Assembly (NCBI GenBank): GCA_002497905.1
Contig: DAFJ01000009.1
Span: 1 to 15,678, forward strand
DNA: 15,678 nt
Reading direction: 5' to 3'
From: Euryarchaeota archaeon UBA251
Lineage (GTDB): Archaea; Thermoplasmatota; Poseidoniia; Poseidoniales; Thalassarchaeaceae
The position numbers and the translations under genes are program-made. The notes beneath the pieces are model-generated. The model was not told where the DNA came from and did not search any database. It worked only from the letters and a program-made list of their open reading frames with translations. Each line of letters opens with the position of its first letter. The stretch's first letter is position 1. Shown one piece after another: positions 1 through 7,669 of this stretch.

Positions 1-2
1 TA

Positions 3-845
3 GATGGAAATTGGTCAACATGGATTGGATGTACTGATATCCGGTTGGACATTACTTCTCCATCGGTTGAATTGGCAGCTCCGAGCAAGGTTCCAGAATC
101 ATCAGTTCCAGTTGTGATCGACGCTAGTTCATCGAGTGATACATTCTGGGGGAGGGAAGGGCTTCGATATATTTGGACTTTAACAGAGATTAATTCATCC
201 AATGTGGCAAGAACAAGTGTTGGTGGATCCGATGGCCTATTCAATCTCTCTGCAGAAGATTCAGGAACATTCGTGGTGAACCTAACTATCGTGGACCAAG
301 TTGGTCATACTAATTCTACGAGTGTTACTATTGATGTCGTTAACCAACGTCCTAATTCTGCGCTTCGGATTGATGGTGTTCCAACCGATGATGGTGAGAC
401 AATCCGGCTCTCAGATAAGGATGGATGGTCTATTGATGCATATTATTCAACTGATACGTCAAATGATGTCGCAAGTTTAGATTACGTATGGTATCTCGAT
501 GGTGTACCAATCCTATCAGGAATCGAACGAACCCTTGAACGACCAGAGGATGATTCAGTACAGCACACACTAATGCTCGTTGTAACTGATGATAACGGAG
601 AAGTTGACAGCAGTTCCGTAATGTTTGGCGTGATTGATACACCCAGTGACCCTGAGGCTCAGGGTTCCTCTATGGTTATCCTTACTGGGGTACTTGTATC
701 AATCATATTCATTCTGATTGTTGCCTATCTAATGATGTTCATGAGACAGGATCGTGTTCCTGTTGTTCGGCCATGGGATATTGAATCCCAAAAAGAGCCT
801 GAGAGTGAAGCCACATCCTCAAGAACAGAATCGGACTCGAAATGA
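3..845 (+). CDS. PKD-like repeat surface protein with C-terminal membrane anchor (5' partial)
   Basis: The reading frame is open to the left edge of the window, so this is the C-terminal part (about 280 residues) of a longer protein; the N-terminus and any signal peptide lie outside. What is visible are two beta-sandwich-like modules of the PKD/Ig type. They are rich in Ser, Thr, Asp and Val, with phrases such as VVIDASSSSD, YIWTL and LTIVDQVGHTNSTSVTI in the first, and DYVWYLDGVPI and LMLVVTDDNGEVDSSSV in the second. A hydrophobic segment at about nt 672-743 (SMVILTGVLVSIIFILIVAY) is followed by a charged tail of about 35 residues. This is a C-terminal membrane anchor with the PKD-like modules outside the cell. 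Such modules usually mediate adhesion or carry enzymes; the function cannot be told from this fragment. The stop is one base before the pepP start, suggesting co-transcription. Confidence 0.8.
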   Translation, partial: DGNWSTWIGCTDIRLDITSPSVELAAPSKVPESSVPVVIDASSSSDTFWGREGLRYIWTLTEINSSNVARTSVGGSDGLFNLSAEDSGTFVVNLTIVDQVGHTNSTSVTIDVVNQRPNSALRIDGVPTDDGETIRLSDKDGWSIDAYYSTDTSNDVASLDYVWYLDGVPILSGIERTLERPEDDSVQHTLMLVVTDDNGEVDSSSVMFGVIDTPSDPEAQGSSMVILTGVLVSIIFILIVAYLMMFMRQDRVPVVRPWDIESQKEPESEATSSRTESDSK

Positions 846-846
846 C

Positions 847-2163
847 ATGGGCACGCCAGATGACGTCTACGTACGGCGCCAATCTGCCTTGATGGATTCC
901 TTCGACGATCAGAGTATTGCAATCTTTCCAACCAACTCAAGTATGACTCGGTCACGAGATGTACATTTTCCATTCAGAGCAAGCTCCGATATGCTCTATC
1001 TTACTGGTTGTGAACAGGAGGAATGCACCTTAGTGCTCTCAAAAGTAGGGGGTGTTGTGTCATCGACATTATTCGTTCAGCCTAATGACACACTCCAAGA
1101 GATTTGGACTGGAAGACGCCCTGGAATCGAAGGGTCTCGATCACTTCCCGTAGATGTTGTTGATTCGAACGAGAACCTCTTAGATTTTCTAAACAAAATC
1201 AAAGATTCGATTAATTCCATTGCTTACGTAATGGGAGAGAGAAAAGTTCTGGATAAATGGGTTCACGATGCAGTCTATACTGAAACAAGGGCGCGTCAGA
1301 AGTCAGGTGTTGGCCCAAAGAGAATCACAGATCCACGTCCATATCTTTCTGAATTGAGGCTCCGAAAGGATTCTCACGAGTTGGAATCTATGCAAAAAGC
1401 TGCAGACATAGCAGTCAAAGCCCATATCGAAGCGATGGAAAAAGCCACTCCCGATATGAACGAATGTGAATTTCAAGGGATAATCGAGGGCGCTTTCCTC
1501 TCACATGGGTCACATTGGTCCTATCCAAGTATCGTAGCTGGAGGAGATAACGCAACTATCCTTCATTATCATGCAAACGATGCAGTGTTGAAGGATGGAG
1601 ACCTTCTACTCATTGATGCCGGATGTGAAGTTGATGGATATGCGTCTGATGTTACTCGGACATTCCCTGTAAGTGGCCATTTCACTGAACCCCAGCGAGA
1701 GATATACCAGGCAGTATTAGATGCTCAGAGAGCAGCAATCGCAGCATGTAAGGTTGGAGAACAAGTAACTGCCCCAAATGATGCTGCTCGAAGGGTCTTG
1801 TCAGAACATCTGATTCGATTGGATGTTATTGATGAATCAATGGATGAACCTACTGGACCAGATGGAGTCGGACTTTGGTTCATGCATGGCATAGGTCATT
1901 GGCTTGGTTTAGATGTACATGATGTTGGTATATACAGCATCGATAGCAGTTCTAGAGTGTTTGAGCCGGGAATGGTCATCACAATAGAACCAGGACTCTA
2001 TTTTGCATCTTGGAGAACGGATGTGGATGTACCAGAGCGTTACGCTGGCATTGGTGTTCGTATTGAGGATGATATCCTAATCACTAACGATGGGCCTGTG
2101 AATCTAACAGAAGCATGTCCTGTAGAAATTGATGATATTGAGGCTCTGATGAATGGGGATTGA
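847..2163 (+). CDS. pepP: Xaa-Pro aminopeptidase (aminopeptidase P, M24 family)
   Basis: The 438-residue product is close to the length of bacterial PepP (about 440). It removes N-terminal residues that precede proline, and with no signal peptide it should be cytosolic. Residues 1 to about 150 are the AMP_N domain (HFPFRASSDMLYLTGCEQ). The rest is the pita-bread M24 catalytic domain. All five metal ligands of the di-manganese site are visible: D257 (LLLIDAG), D268 (SDVTRTFP), H351 (GIGHWLGLDVHD), E381 (TIEPG) and E407 (RIEDD). Auxiliary His H240 (ILHYH) and H358 are also present. I chose the ATG at 847 because it lies just after the preceding stop; upstream in-frame codons would overlap the PKD protein and add non-homologous sequence. 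No Shine-Dalgarno is seen. It sits 3 nt before the radical-SAM gene. Role inferred: peptide turnover, consistent with a proteolytic heterotroph. Confidence 0.93.
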   Translation: MGTPDDVYVRRQSALMDSFDDQSIAIFPTNSSMTRSRDVHFPFRASSDMLYLTGCEQEECTLVLSKVGGVVSSTLFVQPNDTLQEIWTGRRPGIEGSRSLPVDVVDSNENLLDFLNKIKDSINSIAYVMGERKVLDKWVHDAVYTETRARQKSGVGPKRITDPRPYLSELRLRKDSHELESMQKAADIAVKAHIEAMEKATPDMNECEFQGIIEGAFLSHGSHWSYPSIVAGGDNATILHYHANDAVLKDGDLLLIDAGCEVDGYASDVTRTFPVSGHFTEPQREIYQAVLDAQRAAIAACKVGEQVTAPNDAARRVLSEHLIRLDVIDESMDEPTGPDGVGLWFMHGIGHWLGLDVHDVGIYSIDSSSRVFEPGMVITIEPGLYFASWRTDVDVPERYAGIGVRIEDDILITNDGPVNLTEACPVEIDDIEALMNGD

Positions 2164-2166
2164 TCC

Positions 2167-3333
2167 ATGTGGAATTATATTCTTGATAGTGTCATCACGC
2201 CTGAAGGAGAGCATGCTAGAATAACTGTTGAAGATGCAACATTTCTGTACGAAAATGCACCACTTGAAGCTCTGATGAAGGTTGCACGAAAAGTTCGACG
2301 CATTCACAATCCTGACGAGATTATCACCTATCTAGTCGACAGGAATGTGAATTACACTAATATCTGTACAATTAATTGCCAATTCTGCTCTTTCTACAGA
2401 CCTCCAGGACACAAGGAGGTCTACACCCAATCGATTGATCAGATTTCTGCAAGGATTGGTGAACTGGAAGCCATAGGTGGAAGCCGAGTACTGATGCAGG
2501 GTGGTGTCAATCCTGAATTAGGAATGGAATATTACACAGACCTCCTCCAAGCATTAGTTCAGAGGCATCCAAAGATTGCTCTGGATTGCTTCAGCCCCAT
2601 CGAAATTGAGGGTATTGCAGATGTAACTGGATTGGAGACAAAAGAAGTATTGCGCCAACTCAAGGATGCTGGACTCCATGGTCTTCCAGGTGGTGGTGCA
2701 GAGATGCTCGTAGATGATGTTCGGTTGAATATCTCACCAAAGAAGGGGAGTGCAGAGAATTGGTTGAGAGTCATGTCTGAAGCTCAAGATCTCAAACTTA
2801 CTACTTCAGCAACCAATGTTTTCGGCTTCGGCGAAGAACCGAAACACAGAGTGGAACATATGGAAAAAATTAGAACTCTACAAGATGAATCAATTCAACG
2901 AAATGGAGATGGCTTCACTTCCTTCATTTCATGGCCAGTACAGTTAGAAAACAATTCTTTTGGGCGACGTAACAGAGGTGCTAATCGCCTTGAGTTAGGC
3001 GCGGGTCCTATGGAATATCTTCGTCAAGTTGCAGTTAGCAGGATATTCTTCGACAATATTGTCCATATTCAAGCATCCTGGCCAACGATGGGGCTTGATG
3101 TGGCTCAAATTGCCATTGATGCTGGTGCTGACGACATTGGATCAACTATGATGGAAGAAAATGTTGTATCAGCATCAGGTACTACGAAAGTACTTGCAAG
3201 TGAATCAGAACTACAGAGAACAATCATTCGTTCTGGACATCACCCTAAGAAACGAGATAGTGATTACAACCTACTCACTACAACGATTCCAGATTTTGAA
3301 CCGATGCCTACGCCTGTGCCAGTTAAGCCCTAA
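2167..3333 (+). CDS. mqnC: Radical SAM enzyme, MqnC-like (dehypoxanthine futalosine cyclase / CofH group)
   Basis: This 388-residue protein has the radical-SAM CxxxCxxC cluster at C67, C71 and C74 (NICTINCQFCSFYRPPG). Further group motifs are DRNVNYTN, LMQGGVNPELGMEYY, CFSPIEIEGIA, LPGGGAEML, ISPKKGSAENWL and DIGSTMMEENVVSASG. From memory, the PGGGAE motif and the YRPPG tail fit MqnC, the cyclase of the futalosine menaquinone pathway, better than CofH of F420 synthesis, which I recall having a GTAAE motif there. If MqnC, it makes cyclic dehypoxanthine futalosine. The ATG lies 3 nt after the pepP stop, so the two are probably co-transcribed. Its 3' end overlaps the convergent lipoprotein gene by 11 bp. 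CofH or an unassigned paralogue remains possible because no other mqn or cof gene is in the window. Confidence 0.8.
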   Translation: MWNYILDSVITPEGEHARITVEDATFLYENAPLEALMKVARKVRRIHNPDEIITYLVDRNVNYTNICTINCQFCSFYRPPGHKEVYTQSIDQISARIGELEAIGGSRVLMQGGVNPELGMEYYTDLLQALVQRHPKIALDCFSPIEIEGIADVTGLETKEVLRQLKDAGLHGLPGGGAEMLVDDVRLNISPKKGSAENWLRVMSEAQDLKLTTSATNVFGFGEEPKHRVEHMEKIRTLQDESIQRNGDGFTSFISWPVQLENNSFGRRNRGANRLELGAGPMEYLRQVAVSRIFFDNIVHIQASWPTMGLDVAQIAIDAGADDIGSTMMEENVVSASGTTKVLASESELQRTIIRSGHHPKKRDSDYNLLTTTIPDFEPMPTPVPVKP

Positions 3334-6300
3334 GTGCAGCATAATCCATCATATCTGGATTTGCAGTAATCATACCTCGGTATTCTACTGATGAATCAAC
3401 TGAATTGAAGGCCCCTGAATTTTGGTTTGTCGTGTTGTGCTCATAGACAATCCATACTGTGCCGACAATGTATGGATTGGTTGAAGTCTCCCGATATTGT
3501 GCACCATCAAAGAGTCCCTGATAGACAAGTTCGTTCGTACCAGTTGGATTGATCCAATGAGTGATGTCGTGGCTCCACAATTTTACATCGAGGCCTGCAC
3601 ACCACCCCGCACGACCATATGGCCAACTTCCGAATTGGTTTGCTACAGTGCCTTCACCAGTTGTTTTTCGACACCCTTGTTGATCTGAATTCACACTTGA
3701 GTTTCCTGCCATAGGGTGGTCTTCAGTCACATCATATCCATTCATTGAATATCGGTGTTCATGATTACAGAATTCTGCACAATTGTTAGGATCTTGTCCG
3801 AAACCATGGCCTGTAATTGCTGCTACTATACTTACTGAATGCCATGTACTAGTGTCAACATCATGTCGTCTATCGGAAGTTGATTCGTTGTTGTAATTTG
3901 AATTGAATTTGGTTCCATCAATGTTGAATGCTAATTCTCCTCTGACTGGGCGTGAATCATCTTCATCCCATGACGAGAACATTAGAGTAATTACGAGATT
4001 TCCTCCTTCAGCTCCTGAATACTTGAATCGACGATCTCCACCTTCAAGGAACATGAATAGGTATGGTGAGATATCAGTTGTCCATTGGCCTTCACGGCCA
4101 TATGTTGTGATGTATCGGACTACTTCGGTCCCACAGGAGTTAGAGGTTGTGTTATCACATAGACTAAATCTCTGAAGACGATCCCATTCGTGACACCCTC
4201 CATATCGATCAGTGGAGCCATCTCCATCGTCGTCAATACCATAGCGATCACGTCGATCAGTACAACGATGCTCGTGATGGACCTCTAGAGTATCGAAAAG
4301 TTCCATCGTGATATCCTCGGGTAATGTGGCATTCATGTATGACGAATATCCTCCTTGCCAACCTCCTGAGTGTCGCTCTCCTGCCCACACATCTACTGTT
4401 GTAATACCCGGGTCTTCTGGTCGCAATTGGGTTGTGAATTCCGAGTTCCACATCTGTGGTTCATTAGCAATGTAGTGTAATCTATAGCAACAGGATGTTC
4501 CTTGGCTCCAATCTAGTAAACTACCAATTTGGCGCCAACGCTGGAATCGGTCTATTCCATAGTAGAATGAACTCCATTCATTGATTATCTGTCCTAGGCT
4601 GCCTGAGGATGAAGACGCTCTTTGATCCATGTAGTGAATTCGCCCATTCCAAGAATCACGGATTGTTTCGTCCTGATTACCTAGCCAATTCTGAACACGA
4701 TTCTCCATGCCTTGGATATCTGATGAATAATCGCTATCAAAGGACCCGAATGTAACTATTGTATTGTCTGGAACGCCTGCCAGAAACACACCAACATCTT
4801 GACTCCAAAGATTCGTCATGTAGGAGCTTGATTTGTAGTTGAAAATGAAGAGGTGAGTGTGGTTTCCGGTCCATTCATTTCGAATAGAATAGGATCCTGT
4901 AGTGGTTGGAAAACTGAAATCAGCAACAGTACCGAAAGCAGATGCTGAGTAAGGTCCAGTAGACCAATGAATCGGTTTTTGAGTAATAGCACAACCATCA
5001 CTATCGATAGTCCAACGTTCTGGGGAATCCGGGCAAGAATCGACATTTGAGAAAATACCATCTCCATCGATATCCGCACATCCTTCCGCATTAACATACA
5101 TAGTAAATTCTGGAGGAGTGCCTGGACAAACGTCCTGAGAATCTACAATTAAATCTCCATCAGAATCTCTTTGATCATCGTCGCAACCATCTAAATCAGT
5201 TGTTAGAGATCCTAATGTGGTAAATTCGCATAGATCGATTACATCAGGGATTGTATCATTATCATCATCGGTATCTTCATCGACATCTCTACATCCGTCT
5301 GAATCATAGTCAGTAACGTTTGAGGGAATCCATGCCGTAGTCCCCTTTGAGCAACTATCGGATGCGTCATTATATCCATCATTATCGTCATCATTATCTT
5401 CCAAATCATCCTCACACCCATCCCCATCATGATCAGAGAATGATGTTGAAATGAAGGGTAGAGTTGAGAGAATACATGCATCTTCATCATCTACAATTCC
5501 ATCATTGTCATCATCAGAATCCTCAGAATTATCTTGACATCCATCACCATCGTGATCTGTAATCAAGGAACTATTCCATCGAATCTCACCTTTTGAACAC
5601 CGATCAATCACGTCTTGAATACCATCTTGATCATCATCAGAATCTTCCTGCGGGTCATAACAACCATCTGAGTCGTAATCGGTTTGTGGATTTGATGTGT
5701 AACCTGAGTCACTGTCTGGGCAACCATCTACATTGTCAGGTATGCCATCCTCATCGGTATCAATCATGTTTGGGTCGACTATAGTGATAGCAATGATCTC
5801 CTGGTATGTTTGATCACGCCCACAATCGACATCAAATGTCAGCATATCTGATTCTGTAAATTGGTGGTCTGTGGAGAGGTATTTTGCATTTTGATTGGCT
5901 AAAACTTCTCCATATCCGTTAGTTAAAACAATTGTACAATCAGAATCAGGGTGCTCGACAGTAGCACTGATATCATGTCTATCTAAATCTGAGTTATACC
6001 ATGTATACACACTTAGAATCGGAATGATTTTCGGTAGCTCCTGAGTAACAAACGACCAATTTGCATATTTGGTTACATCATCACTATTCATAATCTCAAT
6101 GCCGATTGTGTGGCTCCCTACACTAGTATTACCTACGGGAAGATAGAGATTTGTAGAATCAGTAATAGTTCCACTAAGGATACTAATTTCATCTAAAAAG
6201 ATGTGATATTCGTGTTCCCCACCCAACCAGTTGAATAGTTGTACATTAACGAAAATGACATCTTCAGTCATAGGTTCTGAAGGAGTTATTGAGATGATTG

Positions 6301-6427
6301 GTATTGGGGGTATTGGTGCTACGATGATTACTTCAGGTTGATCAACAGGGTCCTCATTCATTACACTAAGGCATCCAGGAAGTAGGAAAATTAGAACGAG
6401 GAGGACAGCGTTCTTTGACCTGCGCAT
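3323..6427 (-). CDS. Secreted lipoprotein: TSP3 calcium-binding region plus PNGase F-like C-terminal half
   Basis: The product is 1034 residues from the ATG at 6427. That start gives a short lipoprotein signal, MRRSKN then a hydrophobic stretch and the lipobox LPGC (C19 lipidated); a GTG at 6469 would only prepend 14 residues and overlap the upstream gene. Residues 20-222 are beta-rich with short Ig-like stretches. Residues 223-479 are thrombospondin type 3-like Asp-rich calcium repeats. Residues 480 to about 670 are an unassigned domain (starts ADFSFPTTTGSYS). From about residue 674 the protein resembles PNGase F (peptide:N-glycosidase): HEWDR with D749 matches catalytic Asp60, NCAEFC with E885 matches Glu206, and GRAGWC (W942-C943) matches DRAGWC. 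Cysteine pairs 722/745, 883/887 and 919/943 match all three PNGase F disulfides. The Glu118 counterpart is Ser818. Likely a surface enzyme releasing N-glycans, or a glycan-binding derivative. It lies 34 nt after the geranylgeranyl reductase gene. Confidence 0.85.
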   Translation of the reverse strand: MRRSKNAVLLVLIFLLPGCLSVMNEDPVDQPEVIIVAPIPPIPIISITPSEPMTEDVIFVNVQLFNWLGGEHEYHIFLDEISILSGTITDSTNLYLPVGNTSVGSHTIGIEIMNSDDVTKYANWSFVTQELPKIIPILSVYTWYNSDLDRHDISATVEHPDSDCTIVLTNGYGEVLANQNAKYLSTDHQFTESDMLTFDVDCGRDQTYQEIIAITIVDPNMIDTDEDGIPDNVDGCPDSDSGYTSNPQTDYDSDGCYDPQEDSDDDQDGIQDVIDRCSKGEIRWNSSLITDHDGDGCQDNSEDSDDDNDGIVDDEDACILSTLPFISTSFSDHDGDGCEDDLEDNDDDNDGYNDASDSCSKGTTAWIPSNVTDYDSDGCRDVDEDTDDDNDTIPDVIDLCEFTTLGSLTTDLDGCDDDQRDSDGDLIVDSQDVCPGTPPEFTMYVNAEGCADIDGDGIFSNVDSCPDSPERWTIDSDGCAITQKPIHWSTGPYSASAFGTVADFSFPTTTGSYSIRNEWTGNHTHLFIFNYKSSSYMTNLWSQDVGVFLAGVPDNTIVTFGSFDSDYSSDIQGMENRVQNWLGNQDETIRDSWNGRIHYMDQRASSSSGSLGQIINEWSSFYYGIDRFQRWRQIGSLLDWSQGTSCCYRLHYIANEPQMWNSEFTTQLRPEDPGITTVDVWAGERHSGGWQGGYSSYMNATLPEDITMELFDTLEVHHEHRCTDRRDRYGIDDDGDGSTDRYGGCHEWDRLQRFSLCDNTTSNSCGTEVVRYITTYGREGQWTTDISPYLFMFLEGGDRRFKYSGAEGGNLVITLMFSSWDEDDSRPVRGELAFNIDGTKFNSNYNNESTSDRRHDVDTSTWHSVSIVAAITGHGFGQDPNNCAEFCNHEHRYSMNGYDVTEDHPMAGNSSVNSDQQGCRKTTGEGTVANQFGSWPYGRAGWCAGLDVKLWSHDITHWINPTGTNELVYQGLFDGAQYRETSTNPYIVGTVWIVYEHNTTNQNSGAFNSVDSSVEYRGMITANPDMMDYAALRA
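4991..5761 (-). repeat. Thrombospondin type 3-like Asp-rich repeat region within the lipoprotein
   Basis: This codes for residues 223-479 of the lipoprotein. About seven to eight units recur with the pattern DSDDDxDGIxDxxDxC followed by a linker and DxDxDGCxD, for example DTDEDGIPDNVDGC, DSDDDNDGIVDDEDAC and DNDDDNDGYNDASDSC. Each unit ends in a Cys, and the linkers vary in length. Tandem DxDxDG loops of this kind bind calcium in thrombospondin and OmpA-type spacers and make a stiff, disulfide-braced stalk. Here the stalk would place the C-terminal enzyme-like half away from the lipid anchor. The DNA is correspondingly rich in atcatcatc-like runs, which explains the short shadow reading frames on both strands. 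Confidence 0.88.
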
Positions 6428-6461
6428 GGACGAATGAAGTAGGTAAGATGCATCAAGGTGT

Positions 6462-7664
6462 CTACGCACCAGTTAGTATCGACCAAGTTGCCTTCAGAGC
6501 CATTTTACGGAATTCTGGAACATCTTTCAGCATCTTCAAGCCCAAAGGAACAGGGCGCTCTATATCCCCAAGTTCATTGATTAGTTTGAGAACCTCAGGT
6601 TTAGCGAAAACCTCGAAGATATCATTCAATTCATCATCATCAACTTCAGTAAGGAAGAGGTCTCGAAGTTGCCTAGCACGGCGGTGATGCTTACGAATTG
6701 AATCTATCTTCCGTTCTATTCGTCGTAGATTTGATTCACTAAGGTTATCCTTCTCAAGGGCTCTGATTAAGTTCGGTAACATCAGATCAACTTGTTCGAA
6801 ACCGGGTCCGATTCCACCCCCTGTCGTTGGTTTACAAATTGCAGCCGCATCACCAAATAATGCAATACGTTCCCTCGTTGTTCGTTTCAGGACACCTGCA
6901 GGAACAGGGCCACAATATCGTGCAACCTCCTGAATATCACTGAAGCGTTCAGAGAACATCGAGGATTTTGTGAGATAATCATAGAGCATTTCACAAGAGC
7001 GCTCATCGACATCCCTTGACCTCACCCAGATTCCAATTCTGTGAGTATCACCATTTGGGATCACCCAACTGAATAGGCCTGGCGCGATATTGAAACCAGT
7101 ATACATGTCGAGTATTCCATCAAGACCGGGGTATCCAATTGCTTCAACCTGGAACCCTATCATTGTCTCAGGTGGTCTTCCGAGTCGGGCATGACTTCGA
7201 ACCCAAGAATGGGCACCATCAGCCCCACAAAGAAGTCGTGTACGAAGCGTTTGCTCTCCTGCTTCATCACGTATTGTTACTGCGATGTGATCATCATTGA
7301 GGACGGCATCTGTGATTTGTGTTCCTAACTTTAATTCTACACCTGCATTAATTGCCTGACGTACAACTGCCTCATCGAACCGTTTCCTACAAACAACGTG
7401 TTCTCTAATTTGGGATGGATTTCCGATTTCGATTGAAGAACCGTTGGGCGCATGCATCCTTGCACCCCAGACATCAGTCAGAGTTGTATCATGAAGCCCC
7501 ACCTTATCCATAGCCGAGGGCGTTACAAGTCCAGCACATTGAAATGGTCGTCCAATCTCAAGATGTTCTTCTATCTGGATAACATGTATACCCTGTTCAG
7601 CAAGGCATTTTCCAAGATATCCCCCAACAGGACCGGCTCCGACAATCAGAACATCGGAATCCAT
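6462..7664 (-). CDS. Geranylgeranyl reductase family FAD-dependent oxidoreductase
   Basis: The 400-residue flavoprotein starts with an FAD Rossmann motif, DVLIVGAGPVGGYLG (G9, G11, G14). It then shows the family's PFQCAGLV motif at P40-V47, a middle substrate domain with LFSWVIPNGD, and the second FAD motif FGDAAAICKPTTGGGIGPG around D272. This order is typical of archaeal geranylgeranyl reductases, which hydrogenate the isoprenoid chains of archaeal lipids or the side chains of quinones. Substrate cannot be told from sequence. I chose the ATG at 7664 over a TTG at 7673 because MDSDVLIVG is the usual N-terminus and AGGTTGA lies a suitable distance upstream. Five bases separate it from the topA stop, so it is probably translated from the same message. 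It could also be a related flavin monooxygenase-like protein, but the GGGIGPG motif argues for this family. Confidence 0.87.
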   Translation of the reverse strand: MDSDVLIVGAGPVGGYLGKCLAEQGIHVIQIEEHLEIGRPFQCAGLVTPSAMDKVGLHDTTLTDVWGARMHAPNGSSIEIGNPSQIREHVVCRKRFDEAVVRQAINAGVELKLGTQITDAVLNDDHIAVTIRDEAGEQTLRTRLLCGADGAHSWVRSHARLGRPPETMIGFQVEAIGYPGLDGILDMYTGFNIAPGLFSWVIPNGDTHRIGIWVRSRDVDERSCEMLYDYLTKSSMFSERFSDIQEVARYCGPVPAGVLKRTTRERIALFGDAAAICKPTTGGGIGPGFEQVDLMLPNLIRALEKDNLSESNLRRIERKIDSIRKHHRRARQLRDLFLTEVDDDELNDIFEVFAKPEVLKLINELGDIERPVPLGLKMLKDVPEFRKMALKATWSILTGA

Positions 7665-7669
7665 ACTTC

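Noticed and set aside
754..846. N-terminal extension of the aminopeptidase frame
   Set aside because: It overlaps the end of the PKD-like protein in another frame and adds residues without family likeness. The ATG at 847 fits.
4991..5761. Possible CRISPR array or DNA tandem repeat
   Set aside because: The periodicity is that of a protein repeat with variable linkers. There are no identical direct repeats with unique spacers.
4816..5784. Several open frames of 60-93 codons on both strands in the Asp-rich region
   Set aside because: They are shadows of the GAT/GAC-rich TSP3 coding repeats, giving runs of Met, Ile or His in other frames.
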